Source: Leptospira haakeii (GTDB lineage Bacteria > Spirochaetota > Leptospiria > Leptospirales > Leptospiraceae). From it: 64,000 bases of DNA. A program made the translations under genes and the position numbers. Shown here one piece after another: positions 53,412-62,321 of the stretch (the first letter of the stretch is position 1; the number at the start of each line of letters is the position of its first letter). The stretch lies in the NCBI RefSeq assembly GCF_002812045.1, contig NZ_NPEG01000012.1, forward strand, positions 60,016 to 124,015. Reading direction: 5' to 3'. The notes under the pieces are model-generated. The model was not told the origin of the DNA, searched no databases, and was given only the letters and a program-made list of their open reading frames with translations.

Positions 53412-54263
53412 TTACTTCTTCTTTTTTACAAAAAGAGATTTAATAGCAACTACGATAAAAAATCCGAACATTCTACTTAGGCGAATTAATCTCCAAGGGC
53501 GAACCATAATTCTCCAAAGCCAAGTTAATCCCTTGAGTTTGAAAACATTCGGAGCCTTTTTTACTTTTCCGGAAAGAATGTCCATTGCCGGGCCGACTCC
53601 GATCACTACTGCGTGACCGAAAAATGCGGTATTATTCTCTACCCAGATCTCTTGGTCCGGAAAATCCATTGCAAGAAATATAATATTCGGGCTGGTCTTA
53701 CGAATAGATTCTTTAACAAGCAACTCACGTTGAGTGTTTAAGTATCCCGCATGACGTCCTACAATACGGACTCCAGGAAAATGTCTGGAAAGATTAAAAT
53801 AAACTTTTTCGACGATCTCTTCCTTTCCACCTAAAAGAAAAATGGAATAATTTCTGAGCTCGCATAAACGGACTAAGTCCATCATTAGTGCGATTGTTGG
53901 GATTCTTTCTTTTAATTCCCCGCCTAATTTTTTAGCGGCCCATTGTAGACCTGCGCCTTCCGCTAAAATTAAGCTAGCTTTTTGCGCGATCCTATGCAAC
54001 TTCTTCCCTTTGCGAAGAGCCATAGTCTTGATCGGATCTAAAAGAAGAACATGATGGAATTTATCCTTCTCTTCCATGAGATGATAAATTTTTGCCACTG
54101 CCTCGTCTAGGCTGGCGTTGTCAAAAGGCACACCTAGAATGGGAGCCTTTTCTAAATCGTCCACATTCAGGGTCTGATAATCTAGTAAGTAGTCGCGATC
54201 ATCCTTTGCAGATAGATGGCGTATTTCCCCTGGCTGTTTCATAGGGATCATCTTATTGGACAT
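53412..54263 (-). CDS. WecG/TagA/CpsF family glycosyltransferase
   Basis: 283 residues. Family core: [54 protein letters not shown] and [12 protein letters not shown], with [17 protein letters not shown], all typical of N-acetylmannosaminyl-type transferases acting on undecaprenyl-linked sugars. C-terminal basic helix ([22 protein letters not shown]) may attach to the membrane. Ends 1 base from the convergent TPR gene. Confidence 0.9.
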   Translation of the reverse strand: MSNKMIPMKQPGEIRHLSAKDDRDYLLDYQTLNVDDLEKAPILGVPFDNASLDEAVAKIYHLMEEKDKFHHVLLLDPIKTMALRKGKKLHRIAQKASLILAEGAGLQWAAKKLGGELKERIPTIALMMDLVRLCELRNYSIFLLGGKEEIVEKVYFNLSRHFPGVRIVGRHAGYLNTQRELLVKESIRKTSPNIIFLAMDFPDQEIWVENNTAFFGHAVVIGVGPAMDILSGKVKKAPNVFKLKGLTWLWRIMVRPWRLIRLSRMFGFFIVVAIKSLFVKKKK

Positions 54264-54339
54264 AATTTGGGAGTCAATTGAAACTTAAGGTTCCAAACCT
54301 CCAAAATTAGGAAGAAGTGAATTACCAGTCCTAAGTCCT

Positions 54340-55008
54340 TTACGGATTCTTCATCTCCTTAAGGATACGAATACATTCATAAAAGGAATCCTTTTCAGAT
54401 GCGGAAGCAATCATTGCGTAAGATAATGGGCCTAGCTCAGATAACTGGATGATCTGTTTAGGACCAATCCCTCCGATCGGAGTGACAGGTATTTTAGCAA
54501 TTTGTAAGGCTTTTTGTAGGCCAGAAAGACCTACAGGAATATCTTCCGTGTCTTTGGAACTTGTAGCGTAAACCGGCCCAAGCCCGGTATAATCCCAGAC
54601 TCCTGGCTCCAGCCCAACAATATCTTCCGAATTATGACAGGAAGTGCCCAGGTATAATCCGCTAGAGCGGACCTTCTTCTTATCTTCTAAGGAAAGAGAA
54701 GCATAATCTTCTTTTCCAATATGGAGTCCAAAACATCTCCATTCCAAGGCTTCTTTCCAATAATCATTCAGTATGATCGGAAAATCGGGAAAGGCATCTA
54801 TCAGACTTTTATAAACCTTTCTTAATGTTTCGGGAGTCTCTTTTTTTGCACGTATTTGATAGAATGGGATCCATTCTCTTTGATAATTCCAAAGTTCCAC
54901 AATACGGACCGGGTCCTTGGAAAATTTGGAACAATATTCTAGATCTAGGATTGGATAAATACCAGGGGTTTTCCAGATACTATGTCTGGGTCTAAGTGGG
55001 AATTCCAA
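54340..55008 (-). CDS. thiE: Thiamine phosphate synthase ThiE
   Basis: 222 residues; joins hydroxymethylpyrimidine-PP and thiazole-P. Conserved pieces: PFYQIRAKKE, IILNDYWKEAL, GLHIGKEDY, TSCHNSED, DYTGLGPVYAT and PIGGIGPKQI. The QIRAKK, LHIG and GPVYAT motifs match the active-site loops. Start TTG at 55008 has AGGAGGGG about 13 bases before it, in the 3' end of thiS. Confidence 0.92.
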   Translation of the reverse strand: MEFPLRPRHSIWKTPGIYPILDLEYCSKFSKDPVRIVELWNYQREWIPFYQIRAKKETPETLRKVYKSLIDAFPDFPIILNDYWKEALEWRCFGLHIGKEDYASLSLEDKKKVRSSGLYLGTSCHNSEDIVGLEPGVWDYTGLGPVYATSSKDTEDIPVGLSGLQKALQIAKIPVTPIGGIGPKQIIQLSELGPLSYAMIASASEKDSFYECIRILKEMKNP

Positions 55009-55015
55009 AAACGAT

Positions 55016-55216
55016 TCAACCCCCTCCTACAAATTTCAGGATCTCTATTTTATCCCCTTCTTCTAAGGAAGAATTCTTCCAATGGTCCCTTTTTAGGATC
55101 TCTCCATTTCTCTGGATCGCTACCGTTTCCGGTTTCAATTTTAAGGATTCTAATAGGGAAAATAAATCCGGAGAAGAAAGTTCCCGGAGAGAGAATTCCT
55201 TACCGTTTACGATCAT
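55016..55216 (-). CDS. thiS: Sulfur carrier protein ThiS
   Basis: 66 residues from the internal ATG at 55216, which has GAGGTG 8 bases upstream (the longer 69-residue version has it only 3 bases away). Ubiquitin-like: MIVNGKEFSL at the N-terminus and a C-terminal KFVGGG ending with the required Gly-Gly. Seven bases before thiE. No thiF, thiG or thiamine riboswitch nearby. Confidence 0.88.
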   Translation of the reverse strand: MIVNGKEFSLRELSSPDLFSLLESLKLKPETVAIQRNGEILKRDHWKNSSLEEGDKIEILKFVGGG

Positions 55217-55318
55217 TCCATGCACCTCGGTCTAGATACTTCATTCCTTCTGATTCTCCGCTAACGTCGAATGTTTTTTAGTTTACCGTTCTGTCCCGGC
55301 CGAAAACGATTTACTTAT

Positions 55319-55657
55319 ATGACCCGATTTCTCCCGTTTTTACTAGCAATCGCACTCCTAGGTATTTTATCTTGTAATACCGGAGAGAGAGATATCAAGG
55401 GAAATGCTCTGGCAACTTTCTATGCAAACTGCACAGGCGGGTCTTATCCTTCCTGTAAGAGTGCTTGCGAAAATAAATACGGCACAACGGTCACTACGAC
55501 AAATTTGGCTGCTTTGAATTCATGCCTTTCTTCTTGTAATACAAGCTGTAATATTTCTACATTTTGTTTCCAATTGTCCCAAAGTTGCAAAAGTGACTGT
55601 GATAATTATCTGAATACTTGTGTTTTGATTTTAGGCGCGAGTGGATTCGGCCAATAA
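55319..55657 (+). CDS. Cys-rich lipoprotein
   Basis: 112 residues from the internal ATG at 55319 (an upstream frame adds 16 unlikely residues). Signal peptide with lipobox LGILSC; the mature part has about 11 further Cys in a C-x3-C / C-x3-C-x3-C pattern (CKSACENKYG, CLSSCNTSCN, CKSDCDNYLNTC), suggesting a disulphide-stabilised mini-domain repeated two or three times. Family not recognised. Ends adjacent to rsmE on the opposite strand with no gap. Confidence 0.7.
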   Translation: MTRFLPFLLAIALLGILSCNTGERDIKGNALATFYANCTGGSYPSCKSACENKYGTTVTTTNLAALNSCLSSCNTSCNISTFCFQLSQSCKSDCDNYLNTCVLILGASGFGQ

Positions 55658-56356
55658 TTAATACAAATTTCCTAACCTAAATAAAGAGGCCGCAAAAATT
55701 CCAGCGGTCTCTATTCTCAAAATAGATTCTCCCACATTCACAGATAAAATCCCAAACTGAGAGATCAGTTCTAATTCCTCCTTTCTAAATCCGCCTTCCG
55801 GTCCTATCAAAACCGTTTTGTTTTGAATGTTCTCAGGAGTGATCCGTATCGAAGATCTTGGATCAAAAAGTAAAAGTTCTTCTTTGGCAGACTTAGACTC
55901 TTCTAAAAATTTAGAAAGAGAGATCGGTCCTTTGATCTCAGGCAAAAAATCTTGGTTAGACTGAGAAGAAGCCTCCGCAGCCACTTTCAAAAGTCTTTCC
56001 GAATTTAAATCCTTTCTATCCGATTGAGAAAATACTAAAAATATAAATTCAGTGATCCCAAGCTCTGTTCCTTTTTGGATCAACCATTCCAATCTGTTGC
56101 CTTTAGGAATTGCAGTTGCGATCTTCGCTTTAGTTTTAGGTTTTTCTTTTTTTTCAGTACCGATCAGATTTCCGATTTTAGAAGAAGAAGGTACACTATA
56201 AGTAAAACTTGCTCCCTCTCCGTCTTTGATGATCACTATTTTCTCTTCTGAAAAAACCCGAAATGCTTTTAGATGAGAGATCTCTTCTCCTTCTAATTTC
56301 AATTCGGGAGAAGAAGAATATCCTGGCCTAAAAAAAACGATCTCTTCAGACGACAT
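55658..56356 (-). CDS. rsmE: 16S rRNA (uracil1498-N3)-methyltransferase RsmE
   Basis: 232 residues, SPOUT fold. N-terminal PUA-like region, then the knot motif LIGPEGGFRKEELELISQFG and VGESILRIETAGIFAASL, both diagnostic. Starts inside the stop codon of the LolA-like gene (TAATG). Confidence 0.93.
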   Translation of the reverse strand: MSSEEIVFFRPGYSSSPELKLEGEEISHLKAFRVFSEEKIVIIKDGEGASFTYSVPSSSKIGNLIGTEKKEKPKTKAKIATAIPKGNRLEWLIQKGTELGITEFIFLVFSQSDRKDLNSERLLKVAAEASSQSNQDFLPEIKGPISLSKFLEESKSAKEELLLFDPRSSIRITPENIQNKTVLIGPEGGFRKEELELISQFGILSVNVGESILRIETAGIFAASLFRLGNLY

Positions 56357-57147
56357 TATAGTCTGTTTAGATTATCCAGTTCGAATAAAGAAGGATCCGG
56401 TTTTACATCTCTGTCGACTTCAGTATATTCCAATACGCTGATAGCACCTGTATTCAGATCCAACATTTCCAATCTGCTGACTATATCTTCTTTTGTGACC
56501 TTCTGTTTTGCTTTTACCTTAACGGGACCGTACTTTATATTCATAGTTTTATAAAGTACCCCGTCCTTATCATGGAAATCCAAACGAGTAGGTCTCAACG
56601 TATCCGGTTCCAAAAGTAGGATCAATTTGGAATAAAAATATGGGACGATTGGTCGAAGCGCTACACGTTTCATCTTCTTTCCCGCAATATCCAAATCACT
56701 TTGTACGATTGGATTATAATTTGCTTGGTAAGAAGTTCCTGCTAGATCCACGAAACTGAATCCAGTATTCAAATGGTTTTCGTATTTTTCTTCGTCGTTC
56801 TTTTTGAAAATTTTTCTGGAAAGTGCATTGAAGGCGAAGATCAATTCTCCGTCTTCTTTAAATAAGATCTTATATTCTAGACCACGGCCTTTACTTTCGA
56901 ATAGGGAGAGTGAATCTTCTCCCTTTCTGAAAATGCTCATGTCCCAAGTCCAAGAATCTCCGGTCTTTTTAATTAGGATCAGATTTGCTTTTACTAAACC
57001 GTCCGCCTTCAAGAGTGCCTGGTCTAGTCTTGCGACTAGTTCCTGGGCAACTCTTGCTTTATCCGGTGGAGTTTGCGCATGAGAAATTTCCCCACCCGTT
57101 AAAATCGGGAATATTAGGATGATCGAAATAAGATGGAACTTTCTCAA
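56356..57147 (-). CDS. Outer membrane lipoprotein-sorting (LolA-like) protein
   Basis: 263 residues. Signal peptide about 1-24 (ending SHA). A beta-rich domain with [37 protein letters not shown] and [22 protein letters not shown], characteristic of the PF17131 outer-membrane lipoprotein-sorting type, fold-related to LolA. TTG start preceded by AAGGA. Follows guaB by 37 bases. Confidence 0.87.
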   Translation of the reverse strand: MRKFHLISIILIFPILTGGEISHAQTPPDKARVAQELVARLDQALLKADGLVKANLILIKKTGDSWTWDMSIFRKGEDSLSLFESKGRGLEYKILFKEDGELIFAFNALSRKIFKKNDEEKYENHLNTGFSFVDLAGTSYQANYNPIVQSDLDIAGKKMKRVALRPIVPYFYSKLILLLEPDTLRPTRLDFHDKDGVLYKTMNIKYGPVKVKAKQKVTKEDIVSRLEMLDLNTGAISVLEYTEVDRDVKPDPSLFELDNLNRL

Positions 57148-57184
57148 AACCTTTCCTTCCCGACAAATCCAAAGGATCTGTTAA

Positions 57185-58711
57185 TTACTCTGCTCTTAAA
57201 CTAGGTGCACTATAAGAGTAAAGACTATGAACAGAACCTTGGGCTTGAGCGGATTCACTCCTTCTCTCGAATCTGAGCTTTCCTTCTCGGAGTCCTTTAT
57301 GTAAATCTTGGACGGAACGGAATCCCATATCCTGAAAAGAAAGTCGTAATCCTAAACTTAAATATGGAATAAAGTTCAGAATTGAACCTCTATCCACTAC
57401 GGAACCGCTGACTCCCTGAGCCACTTTTACCTTTTGGCCCTCGTTAAAATAACGTTTGTCTCCGCCCGCTTTCATGGCCTCTATACTTGCCATTCCCCGG
57501 TATTTCTTGAGACGTATTCCATTTTCATAAAAATACTCTCCAGGTGCCTCGGATGTTCCTGCGAACATAAATCCCATCATACATGCAGATGCTCCAATTG
57601 CCAAAGCATTTGCGATATCCCCAATATTGGAAATTCCACCATCTGCAATAACAGGAACGTCATATTTTGCCGCATGGGCCGCAGTTTGGTACACCGCAGT
57701 TGCCTGGGCTCTTCCCACAGCCATGGTATCTTGGGTGATACAGATGGAACCAGGTCCCATTCCGATCCTAAGTCCGTCTGCTCCTGCACCGATCAGATTT
57801 TCGGCTTGGCCACGAGTGACCACGTTACCGCCGATCACTTCTAGGTTTTTGAAATTAGATTTAATGAATTGGAGCATCTCGATCTGGTAGATTGAGTTTC
57901 CTTGAGCAGAATCGATGATGATCACATCCACTCCTGCCTCATATAATGCAGCGACCCTGTCCCTGGATTCAGGTAAGGTAGAAACTGCAGCACCACATCT
58001 GAGCCTTTTGTTCTCATCCTTAGAAGAATCAGGGAATTCCTTATTCTTTTTCAGGTCGGAACGACTCACTAGAGAGACAAGTTTTCCGTCCTTGTCAATG
58101 ATCGGAAGTTTTCCGATCTTTTCTTTTTTGATGATATCGTTTGCTTCTTTTAAAGTGATCCCTGCTTTTCCGGTAATCACGTCAGTGGTCATTACTTTTT
58201 CCACCGGGATAGAACGATCTCTTTCGAAATCTATATCTCTATTAGTTACAATCCCAACCAGTTTAGAATTTCTGGTTCCATCTGCGGTGATTGGAATTCC
58301 TGTGAATCCTAAAGTTTCTTTGATCCTGTCCAAATCATGGATTGTATTTTTTGGTCCAAGAACAACCGGGTCGGAAATGAAACCGTTTTCAAAACGTTTC
58401 ACTTTGCTGACTTCAGCAACCTGCTCTTCTACAGAATTATTATAATGAATAATTCCAATCCCTCCCATAAGGGCCTGTGCGATAGCCATGGAGGACTCAG
58501 TCACAGTGTCCATTGGGGAACTCACGAATGGTCTTTTGAGTTTGATCTTTTTTGTTAATCTAGTCTCTAGTTCTACGTCAGATGGATTGAAATCGATAAA
58601 ACCGGGCAGGACTAAAAAGTCCCGATAGGTAAGCCCGATTTGCATGCTGAAAAGTTCTTCGCCGGATAGGCCGTCTAAAAATTGGGAGTCTCGGTAAGAT
58701 TGGTTTGACAT
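57185..58711 (-). CDS. guaB: IMP dehydrogenase GuaB
   Basis: 508 residues, first committed step to GMP. TIM barrel with [15 protein letters not shown], tandem CBS domains (about 95-215, [11 protein letters not shown] / [19 protein letters not shown]), IDSAQGNS, and the catalytic Cys loop [18 protein letters not shown] and [10 protein letters not shown] flank the flap. Start ATG with AAGG upstream. Divergent from the PilZ-like gene. Confidence 0.96.
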   Translation of the reverse strand: MSNQSYRDSQFLDGLSGEELFSMQIGLTYRDFLVLPGFIDFNPSDVELETRLTKKIKLKRPFVSSPMDTVTESSMAIAQALMGGIGIIHYNNSVEEQVAEVSKVKRFENGFISDPVVLGPKNTIHDLDRIKETLGFTGIPITADGTRNSKLVGIVTNRDIDFERDRSIPVEKVMTTDVITGKAGITLKEANDIIKKEKIGKLPIIDKDGKLVSLVSRSDLKKNKEFPDSSKDENKRLRCGAAVSTLPESRDRVAALYEAGVDVIIIDSAQGNSIYQIEMLQFIKSNFKNLEVIGGNVVTRGQAENLIGAGADGLRIGMGPGSICITQDTMAVGRAQATAVYQTAAHAAKYDVPVIADGGISNIGDIANALAIGASACMMGFMFAGTSEAPGEYFYENGIRLKKYRGMASIEAMKAGGDKRYFNEGQKVKVAQGVSGSVVDRGSILNFIPYLSLGLRLSFQDMGFRSVQDLHKGLREGKLRFERRSESAQAQGSVHSLYSYSAPSLRAE

Positions 58712-58799
58712 TAGTGTACCTTACCTATTACATCAAAACGAAGCCAAAGGCTGGAATCAAGATAATTTTCCGCCGGAATCCGATCACCTTAGGAATTTA

Positions 58800-59960
58800 A
58801 TGGAAAAGGTTCAAAGGAAACAAAGAGACAAAGAGTTCATCACAGATCCTGGTAAAAAACTCCATATCATTGGAAAATTTCTACTTAAAACAGATCTACT
58901 CGTAAGGGATACGGAAACTCATGAATCCGTTCAACTTCTCTCCGTCAATAAAGACGCCACAAAAATTTTAGTACAAGGTCGGATGGCCGAACAATTTAAG
59001 CTAAATGCTCATATTGTTTTGTACAAACTGCTCGCAAGATATGTCGAACTAGAATGCGAGGTTTTAGAAGAGAAACCGAATAATCAGTACATCATGCAGG
59101 TGGAGCATGTTTCCATCGCAAGTAGAGAAAGAAAATTCACTAGGATCAAACCTCCGGATGGAAGTGTTTGGATCACTAACCTGCGTACTAGCAGAACCAC
59201 AATCGACGCAAACTTGTTCAATATCCCTACTTCCGTAAAAGTGAACTTTGCAGATACGGAAAGAACTCTTAAACCTAAGTTCGATATAGTCAAAATAGAC
59301 GTTTTTAATTCGATCGGGGATAAGTTCGACCTAGTCAAAAAGACAGGTAAAATATTATATATTCCGAATACACAAAAGCCGGATTCCTTTAAATCTTCCG
59401 ATCCGAGCGGATTTATAGATTATGAACATGAACTTGGTGACGATGATGATGTTCGGAAAAAGATCATAGAATACGCCAACCAAAAGATCAGATCAGAATT
59501 AATCGTTCCAGTTATCTATATTAACCATGATGAGCAGGCGATCCCAATCGGATATGTCCATGCTCAAAATAGGACTAGAGAAATAGATATTACGGAAGTG
59601 ATGGAGATTAAGACCCTCACTTTTGATATGGTAGACCGTATCAGGGAATCCAATACAATTTTAGTAAAAGAAAGATTTGCGGTAATAGATCTTTCGACAG
59701 GCGGTTTAAGAGTAAAGATCAATCATCCTGATCTAAACAGCGAACTACCTAGAAGAAAAGGATTCACATTCGATATATTTTTCAAAATGCAATCTCCCAT
59801 CACTGCTTACGGAGTAGTACGCTCAATCGCAAGAGATACGGATGGGAATTTATATGTAGGACTTTCTTTAGAAGGGAACTCCGCAAGACCCGGGGAGAAA
59901 AAACGTTTTATAGACAATGTAAATCGGATGCTTTCTGACTCAGGTGTAAAAGTTGGTTAA
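58800..59960 (+). CDS. PilZ-type domain protein (DUF1577-like)
   Basis: 386 residues. [10 protein letters not shown] at about 110-119 provides an RxxxR element and [12 protein letters not shown] at about 298-309 a DxSxxG element, the two c-di-GMP-binding pieces of PilZ domains, but here about 180 residues apart rather than about 25. In between lies an alpha/beta region ([24 protein letters not shown]). Leptospira-type DUF1577 proteins have this layout. Ribosome site AGGAA. Two genes upstream of an EAL phosphodiesterase gene that lies on the opposite strand. Confidence 0.75.
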   Translation: MEKVQRKQRDKEFITDPGKKLHIIGKFLLKTDLLVRDTETHESVQLLSVNKDATKILVQGRMAEQFKLNAHIVLYKLLARYVELECEVLEEKPNNQYIMQVEHVSIASRERKFTRIKPPDGSVWITNLRTSRTTIDANLFNIPTSVKVNFADTERTLKPKFDIVKIDVFNSIGDKFDLVKKTGKILYIPNTQKPDSFKSSDPSGFIDYEHELGDDDDVRKKIIEYANQKIRSELIVPVIYINHDEQAIPIGYVHAQNRTREIDITEVMEIKTLTFDMVDRIRESNTILVKERFAVIDLSTGGLRVKINHPDLNSELPRRKGFTFDIFFKMQSPITAYGVVRSIARDTDGNLYVGLSLEGNSARPGEKKRFIDNVNRMLSDSGVKVG

Positions 59961-60035
59961 ATTTGGAAAAAATTTCCAGAAGAAAATATTAATTTTGGCT
60001 TAATTGCTTTTCAAAAAGGTATATTATATAGAGAG

Positions 60036-60072
60036 AAGCGGGTAATCCCTAAGCTTTCTTAGAGTCCCGCTT
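60036..60072 (+). promoter_or_regulatory. Structured 5' leader of the desaturase gene
   Basis: Nested hairpin: AAGCGGG (60036-60042) pairs with CCCGCTT (60066-60072), and inside CTAAG pairs with CTTAG around loop CTTT. It ends about 4 bases before the ribosome site GGAGG and 14 before the ATG. A possible -35/-10 pair (TTGCTT, 17 bases, TATAGA) precedes it. Confidence 0.6.
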
Positions 60073-60085
60073 TCATGGAGGCTCT

Positions 60086-60946
60086 ATGATATACTCTCCA
60101 GAAATCAAAACCTTAGATCCTTGCGATGGCAAGATTGTCTGGTCACCAACCAAATCCATTTTATTCATAACATGCATAACCGTTTTTCTTATCTTCGGTT
60201 ATTCCACCTACTCTCCCATAAATGCCTTTATCTCCTTCTTCCTAACTTTGATCACACTTAGTTTTGGTCATTCAGTAGGATTACATCGAGGCATATTACA
60301 CGACTCATTTTCTTCTTCTATACATTTAAAAAGAGTTTTACTCTATATAGCTGTTTTGACCGGACTCGGTGGTCCCTTATCTCTTAGATACTTCCATGAT
60401 CTGCGAGACTGGGCGCAAAGAAGTAAGGCATGCCACCCCTACTTCTGCCATTACGATAATATACTTCAAGATTTTATAATACAAAATAACTTCACTATAA
60501 AGATGAATGAACGACAAGTCTTTCGTTATTCCAATAATTATGGAGAAGACAATATCATCCAGTTTTTAGAAAAGACCTGGCTATTACAGCAAATCCCGAT
60601 CCTCGCGATCTTGGGTTTTATCGGTGGATTAGGAACGATTGTATGGGGAGTATGTGGGAGAATTTCAATCTGCATTATTGGGAATTGGCTTGTAAGTCAT
60701 TATGCTCATAAAAGCGGAGAATTGATCCGAGTCGTTCCGAATGCATGCACCCAAGGTTATAATGTTCCTTTCATTTCACTTTTGACTATGGGGGAATCTC
60801 TTCATAATAATCATCATGCGTTTCCGGAATCTAGTAAATTTTCTCTTCAAAAAGGAGAGTTAGATCCAGGTTGGTGGTGTATCCAATTTTTAAGTTTATT
60901 CGGATGGATCAAAACAGCGAATGTCGTCGAGATTAAGAGAGTTTAA
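60086..60946 (+). CDS. Membrane fatty acid desaturase-like protein
   Basis: 286 residues with about four membrane helices. Histidine boxes: HRGILH in VGLHRGILHDSF (HX4H), and HNNHH in GESLHNNHHAFP. The middle HXXHH box is not canonical: the region holds FHDLRDWAQRSKACHPYFCH instead. Probably a di-iron acyl desaturase of the acyl-CoA type or a divergent relative. GGAGG precedes the ATG. Overlaps the convergent EAL gene by 4 bases. Confidence 0.82.
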   Translation: MIYSPEIKTLDPCDGKIVWSPTKSILFITCITVFLIFGYSTYSPINAFISFFLTLITLSFGHSVGLHRGILHDSFSSSIHLKRVLLYIAVLTGLGGPLSLRYFHDLRDWAQRSKACHPYFCHYDNILQDFIIQNNFTIKMNERQVFRYSNNYGEDNIIQFLEKTWLLQQIPILAILGFIGGLGTIVWGVCGRISICIIGNWLVSHYAHKSGELIRVVPNACTQGYNVPFISLLTMGESLHNNHHAFPESSKFSLQKGELDPGWWCIQFLSLFGWIKTANVVEIKRV

Positions 60947-62226
60947 GGAAAATCCCACATTCTAACATCTACGAATAGAACATTTCCTTCTTCCATACTT
61001 TTTGAATATGTGACTAAGAGTAGATTACTTTCCAGATCGTAGTATGGGTTGCTTGCGATCCAACCGCCGGAAGAATCTTTTGCATTTTTATAAAATTGTT
61101 CTAAGAAGTATGGTCGCCAGCTCCAATTCCTTCCTACAAAGGAATCGTCCTCTAACATTCCTGAATCGGAAATCCCAGAATAGTTAGGAGAAAGTTGCCT
61201 TCCTTCGTGATTGGTTACATACATCCTAAAAACGGACTTTTCCAAAAGATAAGAATTCCTTAATTTAATGGTCACAATTCCATTGGAAGTATTCACTTCA
61301 ATACCGGACGATTCTAAACGATCTTCCAGTTCCTTCTCCTTTTTAATACGTCGGAGTAACTGGTATTTTTTATAATTAAAGAATAGTTCATGAAGTTGAG
61401 AGAAACGAATACTTAATCCGTTGATATCCATTAACTCAGGCGCCGGTTCCGCAAAATAGAAACCTTGTAAAAACCTAGCCCCATAAGTAAGAGCGTTGTA
61501 TAACTCTGTTTCAGTTTCCAGACCTTCGAATAAAAGAGAACATCCCAAACTTTCGGCAAGTCTGGATAAAGTGAATAAGATCTCTTGAAAATTTCGAGAA
61601 GAAACGGAGCTGCGGATCAAACCCAGGTCTACTTTAATAATATCAGGATGTAATGCTCCTATCCGATCCAGGTTAGAAGATTTGGATCCAAGGTCATCTA
61701 TCGCCACTAAAAATCCTGATCTTTTATATAGATTGATCAATGGTTTTAGTTGCTCTATTTCTCCGGAAAAATGTTCCTCTACAATCTCGATCACGATCCT
61801 TTTAGGATCTAGACCGGAACTTTTTGCAATCTGCAAAGTAAAAGGTTCCTCGTCCGTCTTAGAGGAAAGATAATCCTGCATGAAAGAAGGGGATATATTC
61901 AGAAAAAGTTTCGTTTTAGGATCGAGACCTGGAGTATTACTGATCTTCTCCATTGCCTTTTTGCGAACGGTCCTATCTATTTCTAATTTAAAATTTTTGA
62001 ATTCTTCTCTTTCGGAAACTGAAAAAGAATGAGGTATATCGGCTAAGAAGAATGGACCAAGACTATGGACCACACCTTCTTTATCTATAAAACGAGCTAA
62101 AGCCTCGTAACCGAAGATAGAATCTTTTTCTACGGACAGGATGGGCTGGAAGTACGGAACAATCTCACCTTCGGAAAACCATTCCCGCCATTTGGATGCA
62201 TTCCAAGAAGCTCTTCCTTCACTCAT
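60943..62226 (-). CDS. EAL-domain c-di-GMP phosphodiesterase
   Basis: About 427 residues from the ATG at 62226; the frame continues 3 codons to a TTG. EAL domain 15-255: YEALAR, NISPSF, EIVEEHF, DDLGSKSSN, IKVDLGLI, EGLETE and LQGFYFAEP, so metal- and substrate-binding residues look intact and the enzyme is probably active. The C-terminal 170 residues (NGIVTIKLRNSY..FRMYVTNHEGRQLSPNY..ASNPYYDLESNLLLVTYS) look like the PAS-like YkuI_C sensor found after some EAL domains. Soluble. Confidence 0.9.
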   Translation of the reverse strand: MSEGRASWNASKWREWFSEGEIVPYFQPILSVEKDSIFGYEALARFIDKEGVVHSLGPFFLADIPHSFSVSEREEFKNFKLEIDRTVRKKAMEKISNTPGLDPKTKLFLNISPSFMQDYLSSKTDEEPFTLQIAKSSGLDPKRIVIEIVEEHFSGEIEQLKPLINLYKRSGFLVAIDDLGSKSSNLDRIGALHPDIIKVDLGLIRSSVSSRNFQEILFTLSRLAESLGCSLLFEGLETETELYNALTYGARFLQGFYFAEPAPELMDINGLSIRFSQLHELFFNYKKYQLLRRIKKEKELEDRLESSGIEVNTSNGIVTIKLRNSYLLEKSVFRMYVTNHEGRQLSPNYSGISDSGMLEDDSFVGRNWSWRPYFLEQFYKNAKDSSGGWIASNPYYDLESNLLLVTYSKSMEEGNVLFVDVRMWDFP

Positions 62227-62321
62227 TCTTAACAATAAAATGGAAACCCAGCAGGAAGGATCAAGAATTTAAAATCAAAAGTTCAGATCAAATGATAAAA
62301 GAAGAATGAAGACTACTTAAA

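Noticed and set aside
55226..55318. Thiamine (TPP) riboswitch upstream of thiS
   Set aside because: I looked for the CTGAGA and AATGCCAGCG-type conserved elements on the minus strand and did not find them.
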